A DNA stretch of 47,269 nucleotides from Alphaproteobacteria bacterium (GTDB lineage Bacteria > Pseudomonadota > Alphaproteobacteria > RF32 > CAG-239). Below the pieces are notes generated by a model. The model did not search any database and was not told the DNA's origin. It saw only the letters and a list, made by a program, of their open reading frames with translations. The stretch covers positions 218,808 through 266,076 of the forward strand of contig SUUX01000001.1 of the NCBI GenBank assembly GCA_015062305.1. Direction: 5' to 3'. A program made the position numbers and the translations under genes. Numbering within the stretch: the stretch's first letter is position 1; every line of letters begins with the position of its first letter. Shown here one piece after another: positions 27,134-34,260 of this stretch.

Positions 27134-27337
27134 CTATACAAACTCTACCATTATTTGCTTATAGCTCTCTGTATCTGCAGATTTATCTTTTTTGTCTCCC
27201 AGCAATGCCATAACTTTGGCCTTGCCCAATGATGCTGAAATTGCCGCAGTTGGAGATTCATTGCGCAAGGCAATGCTACGAGCTTCTTCTAACTCATCTA
27301 ATATGGTTTCATAACTAAGCTTTTTTTTGACTGGCAT
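27134..27337 (-). CDS. Small phage protein resembling a terminase-small-subunit segment
   Basis: 67 residues with the pattern ILDELEEARSIALRNESPTA followed by AISASLGKAKVMALLGDKKD, which resembles a helical segment of some phage small terminase subunits. Those are normally longer and lie upstream of TerL, so this could be a separate small protein with that segment. Its start is one base after the portal stop. Confidence 0.5.
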   Translation of the reverse strand: MPVKKKLSYETILDELEEARSIALRNESPTAAISASLGKAKVMALLGDKKDKSADTESYKQIMVEFV

Positions 27338-27338
27338 A

Positions 27339-29240
27339 TTAAAATCCTTTTACTTTGCCGGTGGCGATGTTGGTATCTACTTTGGGAACAAGTATTTGAG
27401 GTTGCAAAGAGCGCTGATTGTATCTTTTGCGCTCATCTGCAAGTTGTTGCAGCTTTAGTGAGCTTTGCAGTTTCATTTCTTGTGCGGTTAGCTCATATTT
27501 GGCAGTTTCTGCTTTTTCTTTGATATCCAATTCTCTGGATTTCAGACGGTTCTTCTCTTGTTCTAAAGATATTTTTTGTTGTTCTATTTGCATTTGCGGA
27601 TTAGGTTCCGGTGACGGTGGAGCTTGAAACTCGGCCTCTATGGAAGAAAAGACTTTTTCGATAATGTTTTCAAATGCTCTGGCCTTTGGCAAAGTGGAAC
27701 AAAAACTATCTACCATGCCACGATATAGTGGCAACAATAACGGTTGCTGGCTAACAACAGGTAGAGCCATAGATACAATCTCATTTAGAGTTTTTATACC
27801 ATTAACAGTTTGCTGTATTTCGGCTTCCAGATTAAAGACATTGTCGGTTTCAATCTCCAAAATCATGTCTCGCATCTTGTCATCTTTTAGCAAACATACT
27901 GCTTGCCCGGCTTCTGGCAAAAGTTGCTGAGATTGTGGCAAAAATTTGAGCAGAGTTTCTGCTGAAAACTGCTCACATATAATATCTGCCTTTATGATAA
28001 AAAGTTCTTTGATGAAACGCTGCATATCATTTTGGCGGTCTTGATTGCGCAGAGTACCGAAGTTGGTTTTTTGAGTTATGGCTGTGGCAGTATCGGCAGC
28101 ATTTGATGAGCCTCGCATTATGTCTGAAACGCCGGTTATCTCATATATCTGGTTGATGATATCTTGCCGACGAACAGCCAACTGCTCAAGAGCTAAGATA
28201 TATTGTTCGATAGGAATAAAATCTAAAATTCCTTTTAAGCCTCCGCAATCTTTCAGACGCTGAAAATCTTTGGCTGCAACAAGTGTGATATCTTTGTTTA
28301 AGATATTTGCCAACTCCGGAAAAGAATTATCATAAGCGCCACTGACTTTTAGAGCCTGCATGGTGAGCCGCATACGAGAATGAACTCCATTTAATTCATT
28401 TAATAGCTCTTTTATCAGACAATAGTCGGGTGTGGGAATTATGCTGTCATTTGTAAGAGTGGCAAAAATAGGTTTTGGACATGGAAAGAAACCTTTTATG
28501 TTGAGCGGATTGTGAACAACTTTTAAAAAATTATCTGTCTTTTCTTTAGCAAGCCAATATACATTTTGACTATTTTTATCCCATATCTCATAAATACAAA
28601 CCTCTTTGTTATGATAATCTGTCTCATCAGCAGAAACCAAATTTATACAGGCTTCAGTGCCAAAAATCTCTTGAGCTTGATTTTTGCTCATAAATATTTT
28701 GCGAGCAACCCAGCTTACATCTTCCCAAATGCCTACGGCATCACAATCGGCCAAAAAATGTTCGGGGTTTACATATTCGGAAACGACTTTTTCTGATTTT
28801 TTTATCTCTATCTTTTGCTTGGGATTTGATATTGACGCTTGGCTGGTAAACTCAGGAATGTATCGCTCCCAAACAATACCGCAACCACTGATTAAAAAAT
28901 CATTACGAGCATATTTGATAATGCTGTCAAAATCAAATTGTTGCAAATCCCATGCGAGAGCATTACTCAAAATCTCACATGCTAATTTTTGAGCTTTGGA
29001 AACTGTTTTGCCGGCTCTTTCAATATATGGCTTAGGCTGCTTGAAATACAAAAAAGGTTTGAGTGTTTCTATGGTGGACCAAAATATATTAAAATGGCCG
29101 TTTTTTAGAGCAGAACTACGATTATCTTTATAAAAATCTCTGGTTTCTTTGATGAGATGATAATAATCACTATACTTTTTTTCTGCCGTGTTTATTTTGT
29201 TTAGCCATTTTTCAACTTGATGTTGGTTATTCATCTTCAA
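27339..29240 (-). CDS. Portal protein, podovirus type
   Basis: 633 residues forming the dodecameric DNA entry channel. It follows terL and the GroES-like gene and precedes the head genes. Portal-like segments include HYLIKETRDFYKDN-type YYHLIKETRDFYKDNRSSAL, KPYIERAGKTVSKAQKLACE, VNPEHFLADCDAVGIWEDVS and EITGVSDIMRGSSNAADTAT; the last is a strong portal-family pattern. The C-terminal 90 residues are a Gln/Glu-rich coiled coil with a Pro-rich start, as in the portal barrel of P22-like phages. The start overlaps the GroES-like gene by 14 bases. Confidence 0.85.
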   Translation of the reverse strand: MKMNNQHQVEKWLNKINTAEKKYSDYYHLIKETRDFYKDNRSSALKNGHFNIFWSTIETLKPFLYFKQPKPYIERAGKTVSKAQKLACEILSNALAWDLQQFDFDSIIKYARNDFLISGCGIVWERYIPEFTSQASISNPKQKIEIKKSEKVVSEYVNPEHFLADCDAVGIWEDVSWVARKIFMSKNQAQEIFGTEACINLVSADETDYHNKEVCIYEIWDKNSQNVYWLAKEKTDNFLKVVHNPLNIKGFFPCPKPIFATLTNDSIIPTPDYCLIKELLNELNGVHSRMRLTMQALKVSGAYDNSFPELANILNKDITLVAAKDFQRLKDCGGLKGILDFIPIEQYILALEQLAVRRQDIINQIYEITGVSDIMRGSSNAADTATAITQKTNFGTLRNQDRQNDMQRFIKELFIIKADIICEQFSAETLLKFLPQSQQLLPEAGQAVCLLKDDKMRDMILEIETDNVFNLEAEIQQTVNGIKTLNEIVSMALPVVSQQPLLLPLYRGMVDSFCSTLPKARAFENIIEKVFSSIEAEFQAPPSPEPNPQMQIEQQKISLEQEKNRLKSRELDIKEKAETAKYELTAQEMKLQSSLKLQQLADERKRYNQRSLQPQILVPKVDTNIATGKVKGF

Positions 29241-29484
29241 ATACTCCTAATAACGAATTTTGACGAACAACTACAATATCCTTATCCGGACTGGGAAGCT
29301 CATCAAAAACATGAAACAATACCTTGTCGCCAACTTTGACACAGTGGACATCCGGACCAATGCTTTCAACAATGCCTATGGTGCGCGGGTTCTCTTGTGT
29401 CTCCGGCAAAAAAATACCACCGACAGTAGCGGTGGTATTGGGTTCTAAGCGAATAAAAACTCTATCCATAATTGCTTTTACCAT
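29227..29484 (-). CDS. Phage-encoded GroES-like co-chaperonin (Cpn10)
   Basis: 85 residues with the Cpn10 profile: N-terminal strand AIMDRVFIRLEP, the mobile loop TATVGGIFLPE that binds GroEL, TIGIVESIGPD, VKVGDKVLFHVF, and the closing ILAIVE-like NSLLGVFED. Slightly shorter than bacterial GroES (about 95). It is embedded in the packaging block: its ATG overlaps the terL stop region (ATGGTAA) and its end overlaps the portal start, so all three are translated together. It probably adapts host GroEL for folding phage capsid or portal, as T4 gp31 does. Confidence 0.85.
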   Translation of the reverse strand: MVKAIMDRVFIRLEPNTTATVGGIFLPETQENPRTIGIVESIGPDVHCVKVGDKVLFHVFDELPSPDKDIVVVRQNSLLGVFEDE

Positions 29485-30827
29485 TCGATACTCCTTGATG
29501 GGGGATTAAACAAATCGTTGTAAGTAACACGTCCGTTGCCATACAGGCGAGGCTCTCCAGAATCAAAAACCGGTTCAGCAAAAGTCAGTGCTAAAGCATC
29601 GGCTTTGTCCGGAGAGCGCCCCAAGCGTTTTTTTATCTCATCTTTTTCTTCTAAGCACAGGCGCCCTTTGCGGTCATACTTTTTGTTAATGGAGGTTAGG
29701 TCATCAAACAATTCTTCATCGGTCGGTAATTGTACTGGTGGCTCGCTTTCTAACCAAGCTCTGATTTCATCCCACATTTCGGCACGACGATTGAAATATC
29801 TTTCTTGATTTAGAGCTTTTTCTCCAAAATAGACTCCCCTGATTATCTCTGCAAAACCTCTGTCTTTTAGAATATCAAAAACTCCGGCTCCTTGACCGCC
29901 AATGTCCATAAAAATCCGGTGCGGATGCATAGTGCGTATCAGATTGGTGGCAATATTGGCAACCGAAACATTGTCATGTTTCTGATAGGTTTCAAAACGA
30001 ATACACAGGCGCCCTCTGCGAAAACAGAATGATGTTTTGTCATCGCCGAATCTGGCAATATCTAAACCAATGATAAGAGGTGATGTGGAACTCTCTATTT
30101 TGGGAACAAATGCAGCTCTTACTTTGGTGGAAGATATCAGTTTGGTATGCCCTTGGCGAATTGGTTCTCCAAGCCAAATGTGAGAATAATCATCGGGAGA
30201 TTCTTGTTTGCATTTTTGAGCTTGCAACTTTAGCTCTTGTGGGCAAAAGGGGTTGTCATAGTAATTGACTTTGCGAACAAGCGTTCTCTCATCTGGACAG
30301 CTCCCCAACAAAACCCACAGAGGATCATTTTCCAATTCTCGATTCATAGATATCCATATCTCTGAGCCGTTTTTGCGTATGGTCGGACTTAGAATATTCC
30401 ATGATTTTTTGGTGATGGTGTGAGCTTCTTCTATCCAAGCAATGTCCACTCCTTCCAGCGACTTGATATTATTGATATCTTGATCTCGCAAGCCTCTGAA
30501 TATAAATTTGGTTCCGGTGAGGCGATTTTCGATGCGACTCTCAAAAACTTTGTAATCGTTTAGACCCCATGCAGAAATTCTATCACACAAAAGTTTATAT
30601 ACAGAATCTTTGATAGAATCTTGAATCTCTCGCAAGCAAGCAATAAAAAGTTTTTTTTGTCGTCCCAGTAATAATAAACTATCTGCAAAAGCGTAAGATT
30701 TTCCACCTCCTCTGCCGCCATAATAAAATTTGATACGCCAATTTTCACTCAGCAGAGGTTTGAAGACTTCGGCAATCTCTATTTTAAGCTCTTGCTTTGG
30801 AGAATATTTTTTTGGTGTCTTGGTCAT
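29478..30827 (-). CDS. Terminase large subunit
   Basis: 449 residues from ATG 30827. It packages DNA into proheads. Walker A is FYYGGRGGGKS (about 34-44), Walker B is GVDIAWIEEAH. The nuclease domain shows acidic metal-binding positions in IGLDIARFGDDKTSF, IFMDIGGQGAGVFDIL and DKADALALTF. All motifs look intact. A longer frame to 30920 lacks ribosome-site support and would cover a terminator. The Shine-Dalgarno before ATG 30827 is weak. Confidence 0.93.
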   Translation of the reverse strand: MTKTPKKYSPKQELKIEIAEVFKPLLSENWRIKFYYGGRGGGKSYAFADSLLLLGRQKKLFIACLREIQDSIKDSVYKLLCDRISAWGLNDYKVFESRIENRLTGTKFIFRGLRDQDINNIKSLEGVDIAWIEEAHTITKKSWNILSPTIRKNGSEIWISMNRELENDPLWVLLGSCPDERTLVRKVNYYDNPFCPQELKLQAQKCKQESPDDYSHIWLGEPIRQGHTKLISSTKVRAAFVPKIESSTSPLIIGLDIARFGDDKTSFCFRRGRLCIRFETYQKHDNVSVANIATNLIRTMHPHRIFMDIGGQGAGVFDILKDRGFAEIIRGVYFGEKALNQERYFNRRAEMWDEIRAWLESEPPVQLPTDEELFDDLTSINKKYDRKGRLCLEEKDEIKKRLGRSPDKADALALTFAEPVFDSGEPRLYGNGRVTYNDLFNPPSRSIEW

Positions 30828-30839
30828 GATTTCAGATAC

Positions 30840-30872
30840 AAAAAAAGCTCTCAAGCGAAAAACTTGAGAGCT
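30840..30872 (-). terminator. Terminator directly upstream of terL
   Basis: Perfect 10-bp stem AGCTCTCAAG/CTTGAGAGCT (30846-30855 with 30863-30872), 7-base loop, T7 on the minus strand. It lies between the 144-residue gene and the terL start, 13 bases before the ATG. Confidence 0.9.
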
Positions 30873-30946
30873 GAACAAACTATTTCCAGTATGATTATTT
30901 TTTAAAACTTTTCTCCCCAAAAGTCAACCCCTGTGGATAACTTTAT

Positions 30947-31381
30947 CTATTTTCTATATAAATCAAGAGCTTGCATGAGATTTGAAATTGCCCATCCGTG
31001 GCGGCGACAATATATTTTTTCAATATCCTTTGTGTTGCGACCAAAATACAAGATATCTATGGCCGCACCGGAATTTATATTATGTTGGCGGCAAGTATCC
31101 ACCCATTGCAAATAATCTTGCCGGCAACGACTCATGTATTCGATTCTGTTTTCATCAGTATCATCAGCATAAGGGTTATAACTCTTTTGTACTCGTTCTG
31201 CCCAAGAAGAAATCGGCAGAGAAGCTCCCCAACACAAATAAGAAAAACCCTTACACAAACGAACAGCTGCCCATTCACAACCGGCATTGCGAATCCGATT
31301 CCAGATTCTTGAATCTTGAAGACGAATCCGTTTTTGGAGGCTACTGAATTTGGGGTGAGAAATAAATTTGCCAGAAAACAT
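30947..31381 (-). CDS. First gene of the late operon, possible HTH regulator or small terminase
   Basis: 144 residues from ATG 31381, fixed by AAAGGAG seven bases upstream. Arg- and Trp-rich; the C-terminal segment GRNTKDIEKIYCRRHGWAIS followed by NLMQALDLYRK resembles the helix-turn-helix-like end of alphaproteobacterial DUF6456-type proteins. It stands at the small-terminase position upstream of terL, so it could recognise packaging DNA, or be a late regulator. A terminator separates it from terL. It is divergent from the repressor. Confidence 0.6.
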   Translation of the reverse strand: MFSGKFISHPKFSSLQKRIRLQDSRIWNRIRNAGCEWAAVRLCKGFSYLCWGASLPISSWAERVQKSYNPYADDTDENRIEYMSRCRQDYLQWVDTCRQHNINSGAAIDILYFGRNTKDIEKIYCRRHGWAISNLMQALDLYRK

Positions 31382-31453
31382 AGTATCTCCTTTAAAACAA
31401 AAATTAAAAAAAATCCCACTATACACTATATGTATTATATTTTAAAAGCTGAT

Positions 31454-31520
31454 GTCAAGATTTAATCTACAATATTCGTATATTTACAACATAAATTAAT
31501 TGTGATACTTTTTTCGTATA
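31454..31520. promoter_or_regulatory. Divergent phage promoter region with TCGTATA boxes
   Basis: Between the late-operon gene and the repressor. On the minus strand a -35 TTGACA lies at 31454-31459. Two TCGTATA-containing boxes are at 31473-31482 (TATTCGTATA) and 31511-31520 (TTTTCGTATA). Two further related boxes lie beyond the repressor gene, so these are candidate repressor operators. Confidence 0.5.
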
Positions 31521-31536
31521 AACGGAGAAAAATAAG

Positions 31537-32289
31537 ATGTCTAAAAGATGGAATTGGTTACGAAAACGGCTGAACGAACTAGATAGCAATCCTTCTCGCT
31601 TTGCAAAAGAGCTAGGATGGCCATCAAGTCGAGTGTATGAACTTTTTTCCGGCAAAACAAAGGCAATCCCTCTGGACAAAGTGGCTAGAGCAGCCACAAT
31701 ATTGGGCATTAGATTAGACAGCATGCTAAACTTCAACTCAGGATTGACAGACAAGGTGAATTTTGAAGACACAAACCCCAATATCTTGCCCTCTCTATCA
31801 GAAAACAATGTTCCAGAAATTGATGTATACAAAAACAACCAGCTCTGCCCCAATTACAGACAAAACGCTGAAAACAACTCAATTATGTTTTTGCACGACA
31901 ACAACGAGCTTGAATGCCAAGAAGCTCAAATAAACAAAAGAATCAAAGACAATTGGCGCATTCCAATAGAATACCTAAATGAAATCAACATACAACCGCA
32001 GAATGTTTGCATCATTGAAGCGCTAGGCGATAGCATGCATCCCACCATCAGCAACGGTGACAAAGTAATCATCGACACATCTGATCAAGGCAAGAAACCT
32101 TCTCCAGATGGCGTGTTTGCAATTTGGGACGGAATTGGAGTAGCCATTAAAAGAATAGAGATAATTCCAGCAAGCGCCCCTCAAATGGTGAAAATCATAT
32201 CTGACAACCCCAAACACTCAAGCTACGAAACACAAGCAAACTCATGCCATATAATTGGAAGAGTAGCGAGCGTAATCAAAAGACTATAA
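31537..32289 (+). CDS. Phage repressor, XRE-type HTH plus S24 (LexA-like) domain
   Basis: 250 residues with GGAG upstream. The N-terminal DNA-binding domain (about 5-70) shows a helix-turn-helix in SRFAKELGWPSSRVYELFSG. The C-terminal S24 domain has the Ser motif GDSMHPTISNGDKVIID and the Lys partner in GVAIKRIEI, as in CI/LexA repressors. No Ala-Gly cleavage dipeptide is visible in the linker, so self-cleavage by RecA is doubtful. It probably keeps the divergent late operon off and regulates itself. Confidence 0.88.
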   Translation: MSKRWNWLRKRLNELDSNPSRFAKELGWPSSRVYELFSGKTKAIPLDKVARAATILGIRLDSMLNFNSGLTDKVNFEDTNPNILPSLSENNVPEIDVYKNNQLCPNYRQNAENNSIMFLHDNNELECQEAQINKRIKDNWRIPIEYLNEINIQPQNVCIIEALGDSMHPTISNGDKVIIDTSDQGKKPSPDGVFAIWDGIGVAIKRIEIIPASAPQMVKIISDNPKHSSYETQANSCHIIGRVASVIKRL

Positions 32290-32354
32290 GCAAGCCCACG
32301 TTTTTTTAAGCCGACAAAAATCCGGATATTCTTTTTGCATTCAAATATATACAC

Positions 32355-32426
32355 ATATCGTATATATAGCTATTGACTTTATTTGTACTTTTATCGTAGT
32401 CTTTTAGAGGTTCAACTTATACGGAT
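32355..32426 (+). promoter_or_regulatory. TCGTATA boxes upstream of the 91-residue gene
   Basis: ATATCGTATA at 32355-32364, TTATCGTAGT at 32391-32400 and an inverted TTATACGGA around 32418-32426, with TTGACT between. They share the core of the boxes in the divergent promoter region, suggesting the same repressor also controls the gene at 32436. Confidence 0.45.
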
Positions 32427-32435
32427 TTTGCTCTT

Positions 32436-32711
32436 ATGGCTATGACGCAGAGACAACTAAAAGCTAAAGCATCAGCTTTATTTACTTTTTTTGAATTTGA
32501 AAAATTTGAAAACAAGCTCAGCTATAGTCGGAAGATTAATCTGGTATTGGAATTTTGTGATTATATAAATCAAAAATCTGACTGGGAGATTTTGGAAATG
32601 CTGGAAAGTGATTGTTCTGAAGATGCAAAAAATTTTAGGAATCTGATTAATGACGGAGCAGATGTGTGGCTGGAGGGATTGATAAAAACAGTATGTTTGG
32701 GAGGATATTAA
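32436..32711 (+). CDS. Small helical protein of unknown function, phage-regulated candidate
   Basis: 91 residues from ATG 32436 (ATG 32442 is an alternative). Helical and charged, with FFEFEKFENKLSYSRKIN and SDWEILEMLESDCSEDAKNF; no signal or membrane segment. It sits beyond the repressor under similar operator-like boxes and its end contains the ribosome site of the next short gene. It may be an early phage function such as an anti-repressor, but no motif supports a specific call. Confidence 0.6.
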   Translation: MAMTQRQLKAKASALFTFFEFEKFENKLSYSRKINLVLEFCDYINQKSDWEILEMLESDCSEDAKNFRNLINDGADVWLEGLIKTVCLGGY

Positions 32712-32713
32712 TT

Positions 32714-32791
32714 GTGTGGCAATACGAAGATTTTAGTGAAGAACAAGCTGAAGAATTTGCAATTATTTTGCAAAAAATTTTACTAAAATAA
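32714..32791 (+). CDS. 25-residue microprotein with strong ribosome site
   Basis: GTG 32714 opens a 25-codon frame ending TAA 32789. GGGAGG lies ten bases upstream within the end of the previous gene. The peptide MWQYEDFSEEQAEEFAIILQ plus KILLK is an acidic amphipathic helix with a basic tail and uses codons like the neighbours (GAA, AAA). A hairpin terminator follows at 32796. Too short for family recognition. Confidence 0.45.
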   Translation: MWQYEDFSEEQAEEFAIILQKILLK

Positions 32792-32795
32792 AACA

Positions 32796-32819
32796 AAAGG
32801 CACCAGAATCGGTGCCTTT
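32796..32819. terminator. Convergent terminator between microprotein gene and ctrA
   Basis: Perfect 9-bp stem AAAGGCACC/GGTGCCTTT (32796-32804 with 32811-32819), 6-base loop. T-rich on the minus strand, so it mainly serves ctrA. Confidence 0.8.
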
Positions 32820-32834
32820 GCTAAATGATAGTTA

Positions 32835-33524
32835 TTATTTTTTTGGTTCGTCCGGATCTCTTAAGACATATCCTCTGCCCCAAACGGTTTCAATATAGTT
32901 TTTACCACCAGAGGCCTTTTCCAACTTTTTGCGAAGCTTGCAGATAAATACGTCTATAATCTTGAGTTCTGGCTCATCTATACCACCATAAAGATGGTTG
33001 AGAAACTGATCTTTGTTGAGAGTGGAACCCTTGCGCAAAGAAAGCAACTCCATAATGCCATATTCTTTGCCGGTTAGGTGCAAAGCCTTGCCGCAAACAG
33101 TTACTGTCTGGTTGTCCAAATTGACTTCTACATCACCAGTACGAATCAAAGAGTTTGAATGTCCTTTTGAGCGACGAACAACAGCTTGGATTCGAGCTAA
33201 CAACTCTGAGCGGTCAAATGGTTTGGTCAGATAGTCATCCGCACCATAGCCAAGACCTTTTACTTTTTTATCCGGCTCGCTAAGACCAGACAAAATCAGA
33301 ACCGGAGTGTTGACTTTGGCGGCACGAAGATTTTTGAGTACCTCATAGCCGTTCATATCAGGCAACATCAAATCCAATACTATAATGTCATAATCATATA
33401 GTTTTCCGATTTCCAGGCCATCTTCGCCCAAATCGGTGGTATCGACAATCATTCCTTCTTTCTTGAGCATAGTTTCTATGCTTTGAGAAATAGCATAATC
33501 ATCTTCAACTAATAAAACACGCAT
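32835..33524 (-). CDS. ctrA: Cell-cycle response regulator CtrA
   Basis: 229 residues, an OmpR-type regulator. The receiver domain has acidic pocket VEDDY, phospho-acceptor Asp51 in [11 protein letters not shown], and Lys in LTKPFDRSE. The DNA-binding domain has the CtrA-specific stretches [38 protein letters not shown] and [13 protein letters not shown]. CtrA controls cell-cycle, division and motility genes in Alphaproteobacteria and, in Rhodobacter, gene transfer agent expression. The C-terminus ends DEPKK and lacks the Ala-Ala degradation tail of Caulobacter. The promoter region contains a perfect 16-bp palindrome. Confidence 0.96.
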   Translation of the reverse strand: MRVLLVEDDYAISQSIETMLKKEGMIVDTTDLGEDGLEIGKLYDYDIIVLDLMLPDMNGYEVLKNLRAAKVNTPVLILSGLSEPDKKVKGLGYGADDYLTKPFDRSELLARIQAVVRRSKGHSNSLIRTGDVEVNLDNQTVTVCGKALHLTGKEYGIMELLSLRKGSTLNKDQFLNHLYGGIDEPELKIIDVFICKLRKKLEKASGGKNYIETVWGRGYVLRDPDEPKK

Positions 33525-33606
33525 GAATGCTCCCCCCCACTAAATATTTTTGTTTGATGTTATCTTAACACCTAGTTTCTAATTTGTTAACTTTTTTAAG
33601 AGGCCT

Positions 33607-33622
33607 GTTAATAATTATTAAC
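33607..33622. promoter_or_regulatory. Perfect 16-bp palindrome upstream of ctrA
   Basis: GTTAATAATTATTAAC is its own reverse complement and contains two TTAA half-sites six bases apart, near but not equal to the classic CtrA box TTAA-N7-TTAA. A candidate site for CtrA or another dimeric regulator, 83 bases from the start codon. Confidence 0.45.
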
Positions 33623-33772
33623 AAAAAAAATAAAAACAGCGCCATTTTTCTGCAGAACAGCTTTGTTTATTTACAGAATTTTGCTTTTTGGTGAGGCTTG
33701 GAGATATTTCTATAACTTCTGATATTTAGGATAGGCTAGCAAAGTTGTTGTGCAAATCGATTGAACAAAATT

Positions 33773-33804
33773 AAAGGCCTCCAAGCAAACTCTTAGAGGC
33801 CTTT
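33773..33804 (-). terminator. Terminator of the ffh-rplS operon
   Basis: 9-bp stem AAAGGCCTC/GAGGCCTTT (33773-33781 with 33796-33804), 14-base loop, weak T-run on the minus strand, 21 bases past the rplS stop. Confidence 0.75.
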
Positions 33805-33824
33805 GTATGATTAGATTGCTCTAA

Positions 33825-34220
33825 TTATTCAGCAGAAGCATTCTCTTTGGCTTTTGCTGTAGCAGACAAATCGTCAGCAATACGAGCAGAACGACCACGC
33901 AAAGCACGCAAGAAGTATAACTTTGCACGACGCACTTTACCAATACGAGCAACTTCAATTTTTGCTACGTTTGGAGAATACAATGGGAACACACGCTCAA
34001 CACCTTCACCGAAAGAAATTTTGCGAACAGTGAAAGAAGAGTTTAATCCATCATTTTTACGAGCAATACAAACACCTTCATAAACCTGAATACGCTCACG
34101 TTCACCTTCTTTTACCTTGGTGTGAACTTTTAAGGTGTCGCCAGGTTTGAAGTTAGGAAGATTTTTGCCTTCCATGAGCTTTTCCATCTGCTCTTTCTCA
34201 ATATTTTCTATAATGTTCAT
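33825..34220 (-). CDS. rplS: 50S ribosomal protein L19
   Basis: 131 residues from ATG 34220, placed by AAAGGG at eight bases; an in-frame ATG at 34280 lacks a ribosome site and adds residues not found in L19. L19 features: [51 protein letters not shown] and [14 protein letters not shown]. It sits at the 30S-50S interface. Last gene of the ffh-rpsP-rimM-trmD-rplS operon, the common bacterial order. The C-terminal tail is Ala/Lys/Glu-rich. Confidence 0.97.
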   Translation of the reverse strand: MNIIENIEKEQMEKLMEGKNLPNFKPGDTLKVHTKVKEGERERIQVYEGVCIARKNDGLNSSFTVRKISFGEGVERVFPLYSPNVAKIEVARIGKVRRAKLYFLRALRGRSARIADDLSATAKAKENASAE

Positions 34221-34260
34221 AACTTTTACCCTTTTGTAAGTATTTGGTTTGCTTTTACAC

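Larger units (their letters stand above)
16100..32830. mobile_element. Compact podovirus-like prophage without visible integrase
   Basis: The block holds terminase, GroES-like, portal, scaffold, capsid, adaptor and tail proteins, tail fibres, spanins and lysozyme on the minus strand, with a divergent phage repressor at the right end. Gene order and protein types fit a short-tailed (podovirus) morphogenesis unit; no tape measure, sheath or major tail tube protein is present. There is no integrase, excisionase, recombinase, primase, helicase or polymerase. Boundaries are approximate, since no att repeats were found: the left edge lies between tRNA-Asp and 16176, the right edge before ctrA. It may be a cryptic or domesticated prophage, or a gene-transfer-agent-like unit. 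Confidence 0.85.
33525..33824. other. Intergenic region: ctrA promoter and rplS terminator
   Basis: No gene seen. It holds several TTAA motifs upstream of ctrA, a 16-bp palindrome at 33607-33622 and, at the other end, the rplS terminator. Confidence 0.5.

Noticed and set aside
27134..27337. Calling this gene the small terminase subunit outright
   Set aside because: Only a segment resembles such proteins; the length is too short and the position after the portal is unusual, so it is left as a resemblance.
30982..31347. Plus-strand open frame of about 120 codons opposite the first late gene
   Set aside because: No ribosome site, low-complexity translation and complete overlap with a well-supported minus-strand gene.
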